NCBI RefSeq assembly: GCF_042186555.1 | Contig: NC_133328.1 | Location: 335,352,539-335,416,538 of the forward strand | Direction of reading: 5' to 3' | DNA from: Aquarana catesbeiana | Taxonomy: Eukaryota; Chordata; Amphibia; Anura; Ranidae | Length of the DNA: 64,000 nt | In this document: in pieces, positions 44,025-53,684 of the stretch | Layout of the letters: every line of letters starts with the position of its first letter | Numbering within the stretch: position 1 is the first letter of the stretch | Program-made: the position numbers and the translations under genes | The notes under the pieces: model-generated | What the model saw: only the letters and a program-made list of their open reading frames with translations | What the model was told of the DNA's origin: nothing | The model's database searches: none

Positions 44025-44066
44025 GACTCCTGATGATTGGTAGAAAGCCAAGAAATGTGTAGAGTT
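44025..44066 (+). ncRNA. Hammerhead-like ribozyme with intact core
   Basis: Helix I GACTC (44025-44029) pairs with GAGTT (44062-44066), with one G-U. The core CTGATGA (44030-44036) and GAAA (44052-44055) are both intact. Helix II is TTGG/CCAA around TAGAAAG. TGTGTA forms the minimal helix III (A-U plus U-G) with cleavage expected after A44061. This is a type I layout with tiny helix III. No extra bases lie between core and helix II, unlike the other copies. It is the best candidate for activity in the window; the weak helices are the main doubt. Confidence 0.65.
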
Positions 44067-44442
44067 ACCAACTTATGGATGCACATATTGTTTTATTATA
44101 CATGAATAACAATATCACTTTTTTCTGTAACTGCCTTGATTACATGAATTATGTCTACTGCCTCACTGTTTGTTTATGTCAAATCATATTGTACAATGTA
44201 TTCTACAAAGTATGTTTTACGCAAAGCCTATTAAAATATTTTGTAACATTTATACTTTGAATATCTTTGGAGATTATGGTATCCCAGACTATATATACCT
44301 TTATGGGTATTACAACATTTTACTAACTATAAACATAATACCTGTTTCAGGTCAACCCCCCCTTGATCTGGAACAACCAGTCTTTGTACCCATTGACATG
44401 TCTCAAGTAAAGTCCTGCTGCTTTCCCCTCCTTTCTTTGCTA

Positions 44443-45004
44443 TATGCGACTTCTTTATCCCAGGAGAGCCAACCTAGCAATCCTTGAGATTATGCTACCT
44501 CTTTATCCCAGGAGAGCCAACCTAGCAATCCTCGAGATTATAAAATAAAAAAAAAATAGTGAAAAGGCTTCACACACGGGATGGTGAATCAAAATTACAA
44601 TGGTTTACTGGGTTTGCATATATCTTATATACTTACAGAGAGAGAGAAAAACCTCCCTCTTATTATCAGCCAATGAGATTGAAGCATAGACTTTATGAAA
44701 AAATAAGCATAAAACGTCATAAATTACATATTCTGCCTAGAGATATCCCTCAGGCTATATCTAAATATAAGTTTATATATATGTGACCACGTATGCTAGG
44801 CAATCTGCCAATGTTCCAGACACCCAACTTCTAACATGTTATAACCTTGTTATTCATTGTCTATATTAAAATGTCAGGCTAACCACACGCACATCCTGTT
44901 CAAGTATGCAAATAATCTTTGCACTTCTAATTTTCTGCATAAGAAAGCAAAATACATTTCTTCTTGTATAACATATCTTAAAGCAGCACTCTAACATCCT
45001 TACA
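44443..45004 (-). repeat. 5' LTR region of the endogenous retrovirus
   Basis: The minus-strand start TGTAAGGATG lies at 45004. The first 85 bp match the 3' remnant. Near the far end a 48-bp segment (CTTTATCCCAGGAGAGCCAA) is tandemly duplicated at 44452 and 44500. The inner LTR boundary is not certain. Confidence 0.55.
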
Positions 45005-45573
45005 GTTACTTTACAGTATAAGCAAGGACGCTCAGTCCTCTGCAGTGTATAAATGTGCTTTTACTGAACAAAAATGCTGTACATACAAACTGCTATTACA
45101 ATTATAGGAATACAATACAATACTGACAGATATACCTATAACAAGTATAATGCTACCTACTTCCTAGCAAAACTATTGTCTGTTTACAATAAGAATAAGC
45201 TAAAAGGTTATTTAGCTCCCTTCTTATAGAGGCTTTATGATCCCTGTAGTCAATGAGGACCCCAAGCTTTGATTGCAGGAGATCTGGCAAAAAGAATCTT
45301 CAGGTTCTGGCAGAGACCTTTCTTGGTGTTAAGTCATTATAGAGTCCTGCTCTCAGTTTCTGTTCTTGGCTTTTATTTGGGAAGTTTTAAGAAGACAATC
45401 CCACCTGGGTGTATCCTTTCTTGCCTTTTTACACTGATGTCAACTATAGTAAAACATTCTCAAATTCAGCCACTAGATGTATAGCTGACCAGAACACTTG
45501 TATAAACAATGGGAGCAGAGAAGGTATCTTGTATAAGCATTCCAGGACAACACCCCAAGCCTGAGAGTCACAA

Positions 45574-45618
<45 letters not shown>

Positions 45619-45735
45619 TGAGTTATCCCATAGGCAAAGTATCAATTGTTAGATTTGGCTTCTCTTTTTTCATCTTGAAAGCATAATACATAATATGTAA
45701 TATGTACATTCATTCATTTATTTTGTAGCTAAGTT
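45005..45735. other. Intergenic; TA microsatellite at 45574-45614
   Basis: Non-coding AT-rich sequence flanks the retrovirus. A (TA)n run of about 20 units is the only clear feature. Confidence 0.55.
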
Positions 45736-45745
45736 CATGCATCCT

Positions 45746-45784
45746 ACTCCTGATTGGCTTTAAACGCCATGAAACGTGTTGAGT
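45746..45784 (+). ncRNA. Hammerhead-like motif with core deletion
   Basis: Helix I ACTC (45746-45749) pairs with GAGT (45781-45784). The core reads CTGAT and then runs directly into helix II TGGC/GCCA (45755-45769), so the GA of CTGATGA is lost. An extra T precedes GAAA (45771-45774). CGTGTT keeps helix III. It resembles the 44025 copy and is presumably dead. Confidence 0.5.
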
Positions 45785-46950
45785 CTACACTCTGGGGTGC
45801 CAAGCTAAGCTCGTCTACAATAATGAATTTGTCTTCCCTTTACATTATGTATTGTTTGTATTCATCATAATTATATTTAATTGATTCATATGTTTATCAT
45901 GTTCATTGGTGTTTGTACCAATCATGTCCATTTATGATCACTATTAAATATGTTATTATTATTAATTATGGTTTTCTTCGTATGCATTATATCTTTTATA
46001 TTATGCATTATATATAATATTTATTTATTAACTCAATAAAATTATTAATCCAATATAGTATAATCTTATGGACTGCCCACCAGAGATTGGGATATTAAAT
46101 CCATTCATAATTAAGTAGTTTACTCATCAATTTTCACTAACAAATACATGCCTCATACAAAGTCCCGTATCCATTTCCTTTCTGTTCTCGCACACTTTCA
46201 GGGACGGAGGCATGCCTCTGTTGTGTGTGAGTATTAATAGGTCACTCTTTGTTTCTAGCTTTATATAGCACATTAGATGCAACATTAAAAACTTGAGTTC
46301 TCAAAATGACAGACAAACTATTGTCTTTCTCTCCAAAAAGGATCACTAATTGCTTCAATTGACACTTTATTTTGCATTTTAATTTACTCCTGCTGCCTGA
46401 AAAATACTAATTATTTTCTGTGTAACATTGATGATCTTCCAACATATAATTCTAATACTAAAGATATCAAAGATTTTCTCTTATTCTTTTATGTTTGGAA
46501 AAAAAGCTGTCCCTGCCATGGATGTAAGGCTTAACATTGTTTCCTAATGGCTAAGTCAGCAAGCCTTACATCTTAGCAAAGGCCAAGTTTCAAGGCAGTT
46601 TCAAAGACTGTAGGTTTATTGCAGCTTCAATCTAGAATTCCCTGCATTGATGAATTAATCTGCTTGGCAGCTAACACAAAATCAACCTCATTCATTCATA
46701 TTCTTGACACAGCTCCCCCATGCAACTGTAACTGCTTGACATAATGCAAACAAAGCAGAAGCGGAGCACAGAAAACTTTATGAATGGATGAGATCACTTC
46801 CATTCATATTATATATACAGTATTTTTTTTCTCCACTTCTTCACTCTGTTTTGTTAACATTGCTGGTGAGTTGCGGTGGCAGCATTTTGGAGCAGAGAGA
46901 TTGGTAAACATTATAGTCAATGGCAGCTGGTGCTCAAAAAGTTTTGGAAA
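45785..46950. other. Probable PLE 3' fragment, then intergenic
   Basis: To about 46100 the sequence looks like the T/A-rich 3' part of a PLE copy (AATAAAATTATTAATCC). No gene is seen from there to the CR1. Confidence 0.4.
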
Positions 46951-46954
46951 AAAA

Positions 46955-47165
46955 ATCAATTGCAGCCACTGTGCCCATCAAACGCAGCCACTGTGCCCAT
47001 CAAACGCAGCCACTGTGCCCATCAAACGCAGCCACTGTGTCCATCAAATGTTGCCACTGTGCCCATCAAATGTTGCCACTGTGCCAATAAACGCTGCCAC
47101 TGTGGCCATTAAACGCTGCCACTGTGGCCATTAAATGCTGCCACTGTGGCCATCAAATGCTGCCA
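46955..47165 (+). repeat. 22-bp minisatellite at the CR1 5' end
   Basis: About nine GCCACTGTGCCCATCAAACGCA-type units grade into GCCACTGTGGCCATTAAATG variants. Same array as 42717-42900. Confidence 0.85.
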
Positions 47166-48520
47166 GTGTGACCCTCCCCTGCCCGCTCACTGTCTGCCCG
47201 GCACTTACCCTGTCTTGGTGGGGCAGCAGGTGACAGCAACGAGCGGGGTCCTCATCTCTGACAAAGTGATTGCTGACACTGTGGAGAGCAGACCTCCGTC
47301 AAGCGGCTCTGTGAAGCAGCTCCGGCCGCCGGCCACCCAGCTCCAGCCATCTGGCCACCCATCCTTGGATCCATCCCTGTCTCCTCCGGACTCCCCCTGC
47401 AGCAGCACACCGGGACCCTCCCCCCCTATCCGCACACTGACACTGACCCACACCTGGATGCCCATTCTACCAGTCGGCCGGCCGCTCAGGACACTCCGCA
47501 GCTCCGGCCCAGCTCCCCCTGCAGCAATACACGGGTACCTCCTCCCCCTCCTATCCGCACTCTGACCCATCTGGACGCCGCCTCCAGCCAGCCAGCCGGC
47601 CGGCTGCCCAGGAAACTCCACGGCTCCGGCCTAGCTGCTGTGGCTAGCCGGCAGCACTTTCACCGCTTCCTCTCTGCTTCCTCCCTCAACCGTCCAGTCA
47701 CTCGCCCGGCAGGGCCGCACCCCCTCTCTCCTGCTCGACTATCCTCACCAGACTTACCCGCCCACCATCATCGGACGGTCCGGGTAACAACGTAGGAAAG
47801 CCTGCGACTCGGGCCTAGCCGGTGGCCATCTTGGTACTCCCACCGCCGGCCAGCCTGCGGCTCGGGCTCAGCCGGCAGCCATATTGGCACACCCAGTGTC
47901 GAACGGTGCAGCAGCCTAGGAACCCCTCCTGAGGCCACTAGCCCCCAGCAGCGTCTCCACCCAGTTGGACCCACCATCCCCTAGGTCCCTCCATCCAGCC
48001 CCCCCGGTCACCACCGCAGCTGCGGTCCAAATCACCTCCTTCTAGCCGCTACATTCGGTGGGACAGATCACGGCTGCGGCCTAGCTCCAGCAGCCAGCCA
48101 CCCATACCCCCTCCCACTGTTCAACAGAGCCCCGTGCCCCTCCACACCTGGAATCACCCCTCCCGCTACTGGACCTCACCGCAGGGGCACTGGATATTCA
48201 CCGGAGGCTAGTCCATCTCAAATCGCCCGAGACGCAGCCACCGCACCACCTACCGTAAGTAGCGCAGCTCCCCCTCCATTCGTCTCCTGGACCATCCGCA
48301 CAGGTAAGCCACTGGGGGCACTTAGCAGTTGATCCAGGGGCCAAGTCCGATCGCCCCTCGGGGGGTCAGGAAGGAATTTTTTCCTCTACTGCACTATTGG
48401 CATTCGCAGCTAGGGGTTTTTCGCCTTCCTCTGGATCAATGAGAGGGGGGTAGGCAGCCCCACCCCTCCAGCACCTCCGCTCCAAACACTCAGCCCGTCA
48501 CCCTCACCACTCCGGAAGCA
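47166..48520 (+). other. CR1 5' region, GC-rich, no clear ORF1
   Basis: The sequence is Pro/Ser-codon-rich but no frame carries a recognisable ORF1 domain. At 48330-48430 there is a TTGATCCAGGGG / GGTCAGGAAGGAATTTTTTCC / CTCTGGATCAATG block like the LINE tail at 19843. Confidence 0.5.
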
Positions 48521-50512
48521 GTGGTTAGCCATCTGATCCCTCCATCACCTACAAGTGTATCATCCCCACATCAGTACCATCATCAGAACACCCTGCCTTC
48601 AAGCAACGCAGTCTTCCTCATCATGTGCAACTTCAAATACACAGCAGACACCCTCCACAGGCTAAGAAACACCGCCGCAACTTTACCGACCACCACTCAA
48701 AAAAGACTAAAAAAAGAACAATTACTAAGGACCAACCCACAATCAACCATCAAATGCAGGGAGACTCCGATCCAACAGCAACAACTAGCATGCGCCCTGA
48801 TCAACACCAGATCTGCAGTCAAGCACAGGCTAGAAATCCACGACTTCATCATCGAAAACAACATAGACTGCCTCTTCATTACAGAAAGCTGGCTAACATC
48901 CGACTGCAACACCATCCTAACTGAATTGGTGCCCGAGAACTACAGTATCCTATCCGAGCACAGAATAGGAAAAAAAGGAGGAGGCCTAGCAGTGATTTTC
49001 AAATCACACCTTGGGTTCACCAAACCAAACTTACAGAACTCAGTGCCCTTCATGGAAACAATCTCACTGCATCTTCAAACACCTCAAGACACCATTCACA
49101 TACTACTATGCTACAGACCACCTGGACCAAAGACCAATCTCCTTACTCCGCTCACTGAATTCTTCTCAATGTACACCTTGAAAACCAAAAACCTTCTGGT
49201 ACTTGGGGATTTTAACCTGTGGGTAAACTCTGCCGAAGACTCTATTGCAACCGCCTGCGTCAACCAAATGGAAGAACTTGGCCTTCGACAACTGATAAAT
49301 TCTCCCACGCATGGTTCAGGACACACTTTAGATCTCATCTTCAAACTGAATATGAACATCAATGTATTTGACAACACTCCACTACCATGGATGGACCACC
49401 ATGCTATCAAATTTAAAATCACCACCAACACCATCCTCCAAAAACAGAAACGCGCAACAGCAACACACTGGAATAGATCTCAGAAGAAACTACACTCTGA
49501 ACTCTTCAAAACTACATTATCAAGCAAAATTCTTTTGCTAAACTCAAACCTCTCAATGGAACAAACACTCAACTCCCTAAACAATGTTTTATTACAAACA
49601 GCAGACTCAGTGGCGCCAAAACGCAGAACACTCGTCCGCAAAAAAAACTTGAGTTGGTTTAATGGCACTCTCACCCTACTCAAGCAAGAATGTAGAAGAG
49701 CTGAGAGAGCATGGAGAAGAAACCCCACCAAGGAAAACCATGCTAACTATAAAGCACTCACTGTGAAATACCACAAGGCAATCTTCAAAGCCAAAAAAGA
49801 GCATTTCTCAGACACCATCTCATCCGCTTTAAACCGCCCGCGGGAATTTTTCAAAATAGTTGCTCAGTCAATGAACCCGACCTGCTTAGAGCCCCCAGCA
49901 AACGATACTCAAGAATTCTGCAACGAGTTATCAGATTTCTTCATCGACAAAATCGACAACATTCGGAAAGCAATTCATCAGAAAATAACAACCAACCTCA
50001 CTCAACCAAAGCAAAAAGAGGATATCGACATGAACATCACTCAACCACTGAATTTCTTTTTGTCCCCAATCACTACGGACACCACTAAAAACATCATCAG
50101 AAGCCTGCGAGACAGCACATCACCGAATGACATCATCCCCACCAAACTGTTTAAAGAATGTTCCGACATCTTGGCCCCTACCCTAACACATCTCATAAAT
50201 CAGTCATTCAAAGAAGGGACTGTGCCAACCTCCCTCAAGCAAGGCATCGTCAAACCCCTGCTAAAGAAACCCAATCTCGACCCTAAGGACCCTAACTGCC
50301 GCAGATCAATAACAAGCCTCAACACCATCTCCAAGATTATAGAGAAAGCAGTAGTACAACAGCTACAACGCCACCTGGACACTCACCAACTCCTGGACCC
50401 TCTGCAATCAGGCTTCCGCCCAGGCCATGGCACAGAAACAGCACTTCTCAAAATATGGAACGACGCCTTGAAGCAGCAGATGATGGAGAACCGAGTCTCC
50501 TGGTACTGTTAG
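48521..50512 (+). CDS. CR1 ORF2: APE endonuclease and N-terminal reverse transcriptase
   Basis: This is an open frame of 663 codons, the longest in the window. After about 100 residues of low-similarity N-terminus the APE-type endonuclease runs to about residue 310: NIDCLFITESWL (catalytic Glu), LLVLGDFNLWV (GDFN), HGSGHTLDLIF and MDHHAIKFKI (SDH position reads MDH). A linker leads into RT with KQGIVKPLLKKPNLDP, NTISKIIEKAVVQQLQRHLD and DPLQSGFRPGHGTETALL. The frame stops at 50512, but a shifted frame continues LDLSAAFDTVDH (first catalytic Asp) to 50566, so a frameshift lies near 50500. The YxDD box is missing. The enzyme would nick target DNA and prime reverse transcription. Confidence 0.85.
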   Translation: MVSHLIPPSPTSVSSPHQYHHQNTLPSSNAVFLIMCNFKYTADTLHRLRNTAATLPTTTQKRLKKEQLLRTNPQSTIKCRETPIQQQQLACALINTRSAVKHRLEIHDFIIENNIDCLFITESWLTSDCNTILTELVPENYSILSEHRIGKKGGGLAVIFKSHLGFTKPNLQNSVPFMETISLHLQTPQDTIHILLCYRPPGPKTNLLTPLTEFFSMYTLKTKNLLVLGDFNLWVNSAEDSIATACVNQMEELGLRQLINSPTHGSGHTLDLIFKLNMNINVFDNTPLPWMDHHAIKFKITTNTILQKQKRATATHWNRSQKKLHSELFKTTLSSKILLLNSNLSMEQTLNSLNNVLLQTADSVAPKRRTLVRKKNLSWFNGTLTLLKQECRRAERAWRRNPTKENHANYKALTVKYHKAIFKAKKEHFSDTISSALNRPREFFKIVAQSMNPTCLEPPANDTQEFCNELSDFFIDKIDNIRKAIHQKITTNLTQPKQKEDIDMNITQPLNFFLSPITTDTTKNIIRSLRDSTSPNDIIPTKLFKECSDILAPTLTHLINQSFKEGTVPTSLKQGIVKPLLKKPNLDPKDPNCRRSITSLNTISKIIEKAVVQQLQRHLDTHQLLDPLQSGFRPGHGTETALLKIWNDALKQQMMENRVSWYC

Positions 50513-50566
50513 ACCTCAGCGCAGCATTCGATACAGTGGACCACAATACTTTACTTGTCCACCTGT

Positions 50567-51208
50567 AATACGTGCTGAAGATGAAAACAAACACGTGTAT
50601 TGTTAATGTGATAGATGAACTTCATTCTTATCTTAAAAATTACAACAAAGACACTTTTAGAATGTTTAATAATGGCAATCTACACACTGATATTTTTAGA
50701 TAATTGCTAGCTTTTTATCCTTTGCATACTTTTTTATTTTTATTGTCCTCTCCATTCTTATGACAGTGAGAATTTTCACTAAGGTCAGACAAATATATCT
50801 CCCTTTATTTATTGGAACTCTAGGTCTGCCTCTTGGAACACTCAACAGCAAACATCATCAGAGGGGAGGAGGGGTTGGGGAATACCTTTCCCTAGAGATC
50901 TTGCAATATTTTTGCAGTTTACAGAAGAACATTCCCAGGAAGGCACTGGTCATGTGGCCATGATGTAGCTGTAAGAGCAGGGCTATGTCACCAATTTCTC
51001 ACTCAACTGGAAAGTAGAAAGACAGTAATTATAAGCAAAAGCAAAGAATATTAGTTTAACTAATAAATGTCAGTTGATTTCATATCAGCATGCAGTAGTT
51101 TTTGTGAAAGGGAAAAAGTCCACTTTATTAAAAAAACAAGAACATTTTTAAATGTTTCCACTTCCAATCCAGGGATTTTACAAGATTGGGTATCCCTTCT
51201 TTCCTTCC
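50567..51208. other. Non-coding between CR1 and L1 #2
   Basis: It starts with the 40-bp repeat shared with 43562. The rest shows no gene or named repeat and ends in a CT-rich stretch that contains the L1 target site. Confidence 0.5.
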
Positions 51209-51499
51209 TTTCTTTTATTTCTTTTTTTTTTAAGATATGTTTATTGCATTTTCTTAACATACAGACATACAAAGACAATACAAAAAGGACCTAACAAGAT
51301 CCAACATAAAAAAGAAAAACAAAAATACAAAATGCTCCTATGTCAGTCTAGAACAGAAATAGTATTGCACATCCATTAGGCAATGTCCTAGAAAAACAAA
51401 TTAGATCATTCACAGTATCAAACTCCATAGACAAGCCTTATAACCATAATCAGAAAAAAACGCAGAATAGTGTAATCGTGGTATAAGGCAGGTTGCCCC

Positions 51500-51981
51500 A
51501 GGTTAATTCTGATCACGGAAGTATAGGGGAAAGGGTCAGGGGGCTAGCCAGCCACCTGCCCCAGATTTTATGAAATGCTTTTTTTCTCTTACGGTTATCA
51601 AATGTGAGTTTATAAAGTGGAAGAGCTTCATTAACCAGTTTTAACCATAGTCCCTTAGTTGGGGTTGCCATTCCCTTCCAGGTCAGTAAAATGGATTTCT
51701 TAGCATAAAAATATAGGATATGAAGCAGCCGTTTGACCTGGGAGGGGACAGCTAAGTCACCAAAGATACCTAGAAGGCAATTCTTAGGGTTGATTATGTT
51801 GGGGAGTCCCAGCGCTAAGGAGAGAAAAGAGCCTACACTACGTCAGAAGTCCTGTACTATGGGGCAATTCCAAAAGCAATGAAGGAAATCTGCCATGTGT
51901 CCACATCCCCGAAAGCACTCAGCAGATAATATGCCCATTTTGTGCAGTTTAGTCGATGTGAGGTGCGATTGGTGAAAGATC
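51500..51981 (-). pseudogene. L1 #2 ORF2 C-terminus beyond the piggyBac insert
   Basis: Reading on the minus strand from the insertion site gives the cysteine-rich tail CFRGCGHMADFLHCFWNC (C-x3-C then H and C) at about 51930-51870, then VQDFWRSVGSFLSLALGLPN and later KGMATPTKGLWLKLVNEALP. This is the expected C-terminal region of L1 ORF2. The exact continuation of L1 sequence across the insert proves the nesting. The 3' UTR runs from about 51500 to the A tail. Confidence 0.75.
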
Positions 51982-52499
51982 TTAACCACTTGCTGACCGC
52001 CTAACGTAGATATACGTCAGCAGAATGGCACGGGCAGGCAGAATCACGTACCTGTACGTGATCTGCCTCCCGCGGGTGGGGGGTCCGATCGGACCCCCCC
52101 CCGGTGCCAGCGGCGGTCGGCTTGTGACTGGGAGCGTTGGGAGGCGAGGGGGAGACCATCCGATTGTGGCCCCCCCCTCGCGATCGCTCCCAGCCAATCG
52201 GAATCCTCCCCTGCCTGTGTGTAGTTTCACACAGGCAGAGGATGTGATGTCATCTCTCCTCGGCTCGGCAGTTTCCGTTCCAGCGCCGAGGAGAGAAGAC
52301 ATGTAAGTGCACAACACTACACACAACACAGTAGAACATGCCAGGCTCACTAAACACCCCCGATCCCCCCCCCCGATCGCCCCCCGATCCCCCCCCAACC
52401 ACCCCCCCCCTGTCACAAACTGACACCAAGCAGTATTTTTTTTTTTTTTTTTTTCTGATTACTGCATGGTGTCAGTTTGTGACAGTTACAGTGTTAGGG

Positions 52500-52880
52500 C
52501 AGTGAGTGGTAGCCCCCTTTAGGTCTAGGGTACCCCCCTAACCCCCCCTAATAAAGTTTTAACCCCTTGATCACCCCCTGTCATCAGTGTCACTAAGCGA
52601 TCATTTTTCTGATCGCTGTATTAGTGTCACTGGTGACGCTAGTTAGGGACGTAAATATTTAGGTTCGCCGTCAGCGTTTTATAGCGTCAGGGACCCCCAT
52701 ATACTATCTAATAAATGTTTTAACCCCTTGATTGCCCCCTAGTTAACCCTTTCACCACTGATCACCGTATAACCGTTACGGGTGACGCTGGTTAGTTCGT
52801 TTATTTTTTATAGTGTCAGGGCACCCGTCGTTTATTACCGAATAAAGGTTTAGCCCCCTGATCGCCCGGCGGTCATATGC
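52500..52880 (+). repeat. Three degenerate tandem units, 130-160 bp
   Basis: AATAAAGTTTTAACCCCTTG (52550), AATAAATGTTTTAACCCCTTG (52710) and AATAAAGGTTTAGCCCCCTG (52842) mark unit starts. Each is followed by GATC/GATTG and later by a TTTATAGCGTCAGGG-like block. Confidence 0.65.
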
Positions 52881-53239
52881 GTCGCCCCAGGCAGCGTCAG
52901 ATTAGCGCCAGTACCGCTAACACCCATGCACGCAGCCTCCCTTAGTGGTATAGTATCTGTACGGATCAATATCTGATCCGATCAGATCTATACTAGCGTC
53001 CCCAGCAATTTAGGGTTCCCAAAAACGCAGTGTTAGCGGGATCAGCCCAGATACCCGCTAGCACCTGCGTTTTTCCCCTCCGCCCGGCCCAGCCCAGCCC
53101 ACCCAAGTGCAGTATCGATCGATCACTGTCACTTACAAAACACTAAACAAATAACTGCAGCGTTCGCAGAGTCAGGCCTGATCCCTGCGATCGCTAACAG
53201 TTTTTTTGGTAGCGTTTTGGTGAACTGGCAAGCACCAGC

Positions 53240-53684
53240 GGCCTAGTACACCCCGGTCGTAGTCAAACCCGCACTGCAGTAACACTTGGTGACGTGGCGA
53301 GTCCCATAAGTGCAGTTCAAGCTGGTGAGGTGGCAAGCACAAGTAGTGTCCCGCTGCCACCAAGAAGACAAACACAGGCCCATCGTGCCCATAATGCCCT
53401 TCCTGCTGCATTCGCCAATCCTAATTGGGAACCCACCACTTCTGCAGCGCCCGTACTTCCCCCATTCACATCCCCAACCAAATGCAGTCGGCTGCATGAG
53501 AGGCATTTTCTTTATGTCCTCCCGAGTACCCCTACCCAACGAACCCCCCGAAAAAAGATGTCGTGTCTGCAGCAAGCGTGGATATAGGCGTGACACCCGC
53601 TATTATTGTCCCTCCTGTCCTGACAATCCTGGTCTTTGCATTGGTGAATGTTTTGAACGCTACCATTCACTAGTTGAGTATTAG
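53240..53684 (+). pseudogene. piggyBac transposase relic: N-terminal piece fused to the C-terminal ribbon
   Basis: The 5' part encodes AVQAGEVASTSSVPLPP, which matches AVASTSSVPQPP in the N-terminal region of the transposase at 25227-23500. Near 53465 it jumps to the C-terminal end, LHERHFLYVLPSTPTQRTP in one frame and KRCRVCSKRGYRRDTRYYCP then CPDNPGLCIGECFERYH in the next, followed by a natural stop after VEY. The cysteine ribbon (paired CxxC motifs) keeps its Cys residues, unlike the other copy. The DDE catalytic domain is entirely deleted. Such deletions are typical of non-autonomous piggyBac copies moved in trans. Confidence 0.8.

Larger units (their letters stand above)
40969..44442 (+). 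mobile_element. PLE-derived composite block with internal inversions
   Basis: It contains a 117-bp inverted repeat (40977-41093 and 41357-41473), a segment at 41095-41400 duplicated at 44113-44430, an intron-like unit (42250-42512), a 150-bp segment at 42495-42643 repeated at 43695-43845, a 72-bp inverted copy (42644-42716 against 43958-44029) and an intact-core hammerhead (44025-44066). Penelope-like elements are known for complex direct and inverted terminal repeats and for keeping introns. CR1-like sequence (42717-43000) is nested within it. No RT or endonuclease frame is present. Confidence 0.6.
37075..45004 (-). mobile_element. Endogenous retrovirus, class I-like, deleted
   Basis: On the minus strand there is a 5' LTR (45004 downward), a leader interrupted by a PLE-derived block (about 40969-44442), gag (from 40407), protease/RT/RNase H, the C-terminal half of integrase, a polypurine tract (37175-37165) and a 3' LTR remnant of 90 bp. 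Env is absent. An ATGCGACTTC sequence on both sides of the PLE block (40959-40968 and 44443-44452) is a likely TSD of that insertion. All reading frames are broken. Confidence 0.75.
46955..50566 (+). mobile_element. CR1-type LINE, 3'-truncated
   Basis: A 22-bp minisatellite (46960-47160) is followed by GC-rich 5' sequence and ORF2. RT homology ends abruptly at about 50566 after the first catalytic block, so the 3' half is missing. LINE insertions are normally 5'-truncated, so 3' loss here implies a later deletion or recombination. Confidence 0.75.

Noticed and set aside
47146..47621. CR1 ORF1 candidates of about 139 codons on both strands
   Set aside because: They begin inside the minisatellite and have no ORF1 domain such as a zinc finger, coiled coil or esterase motif.
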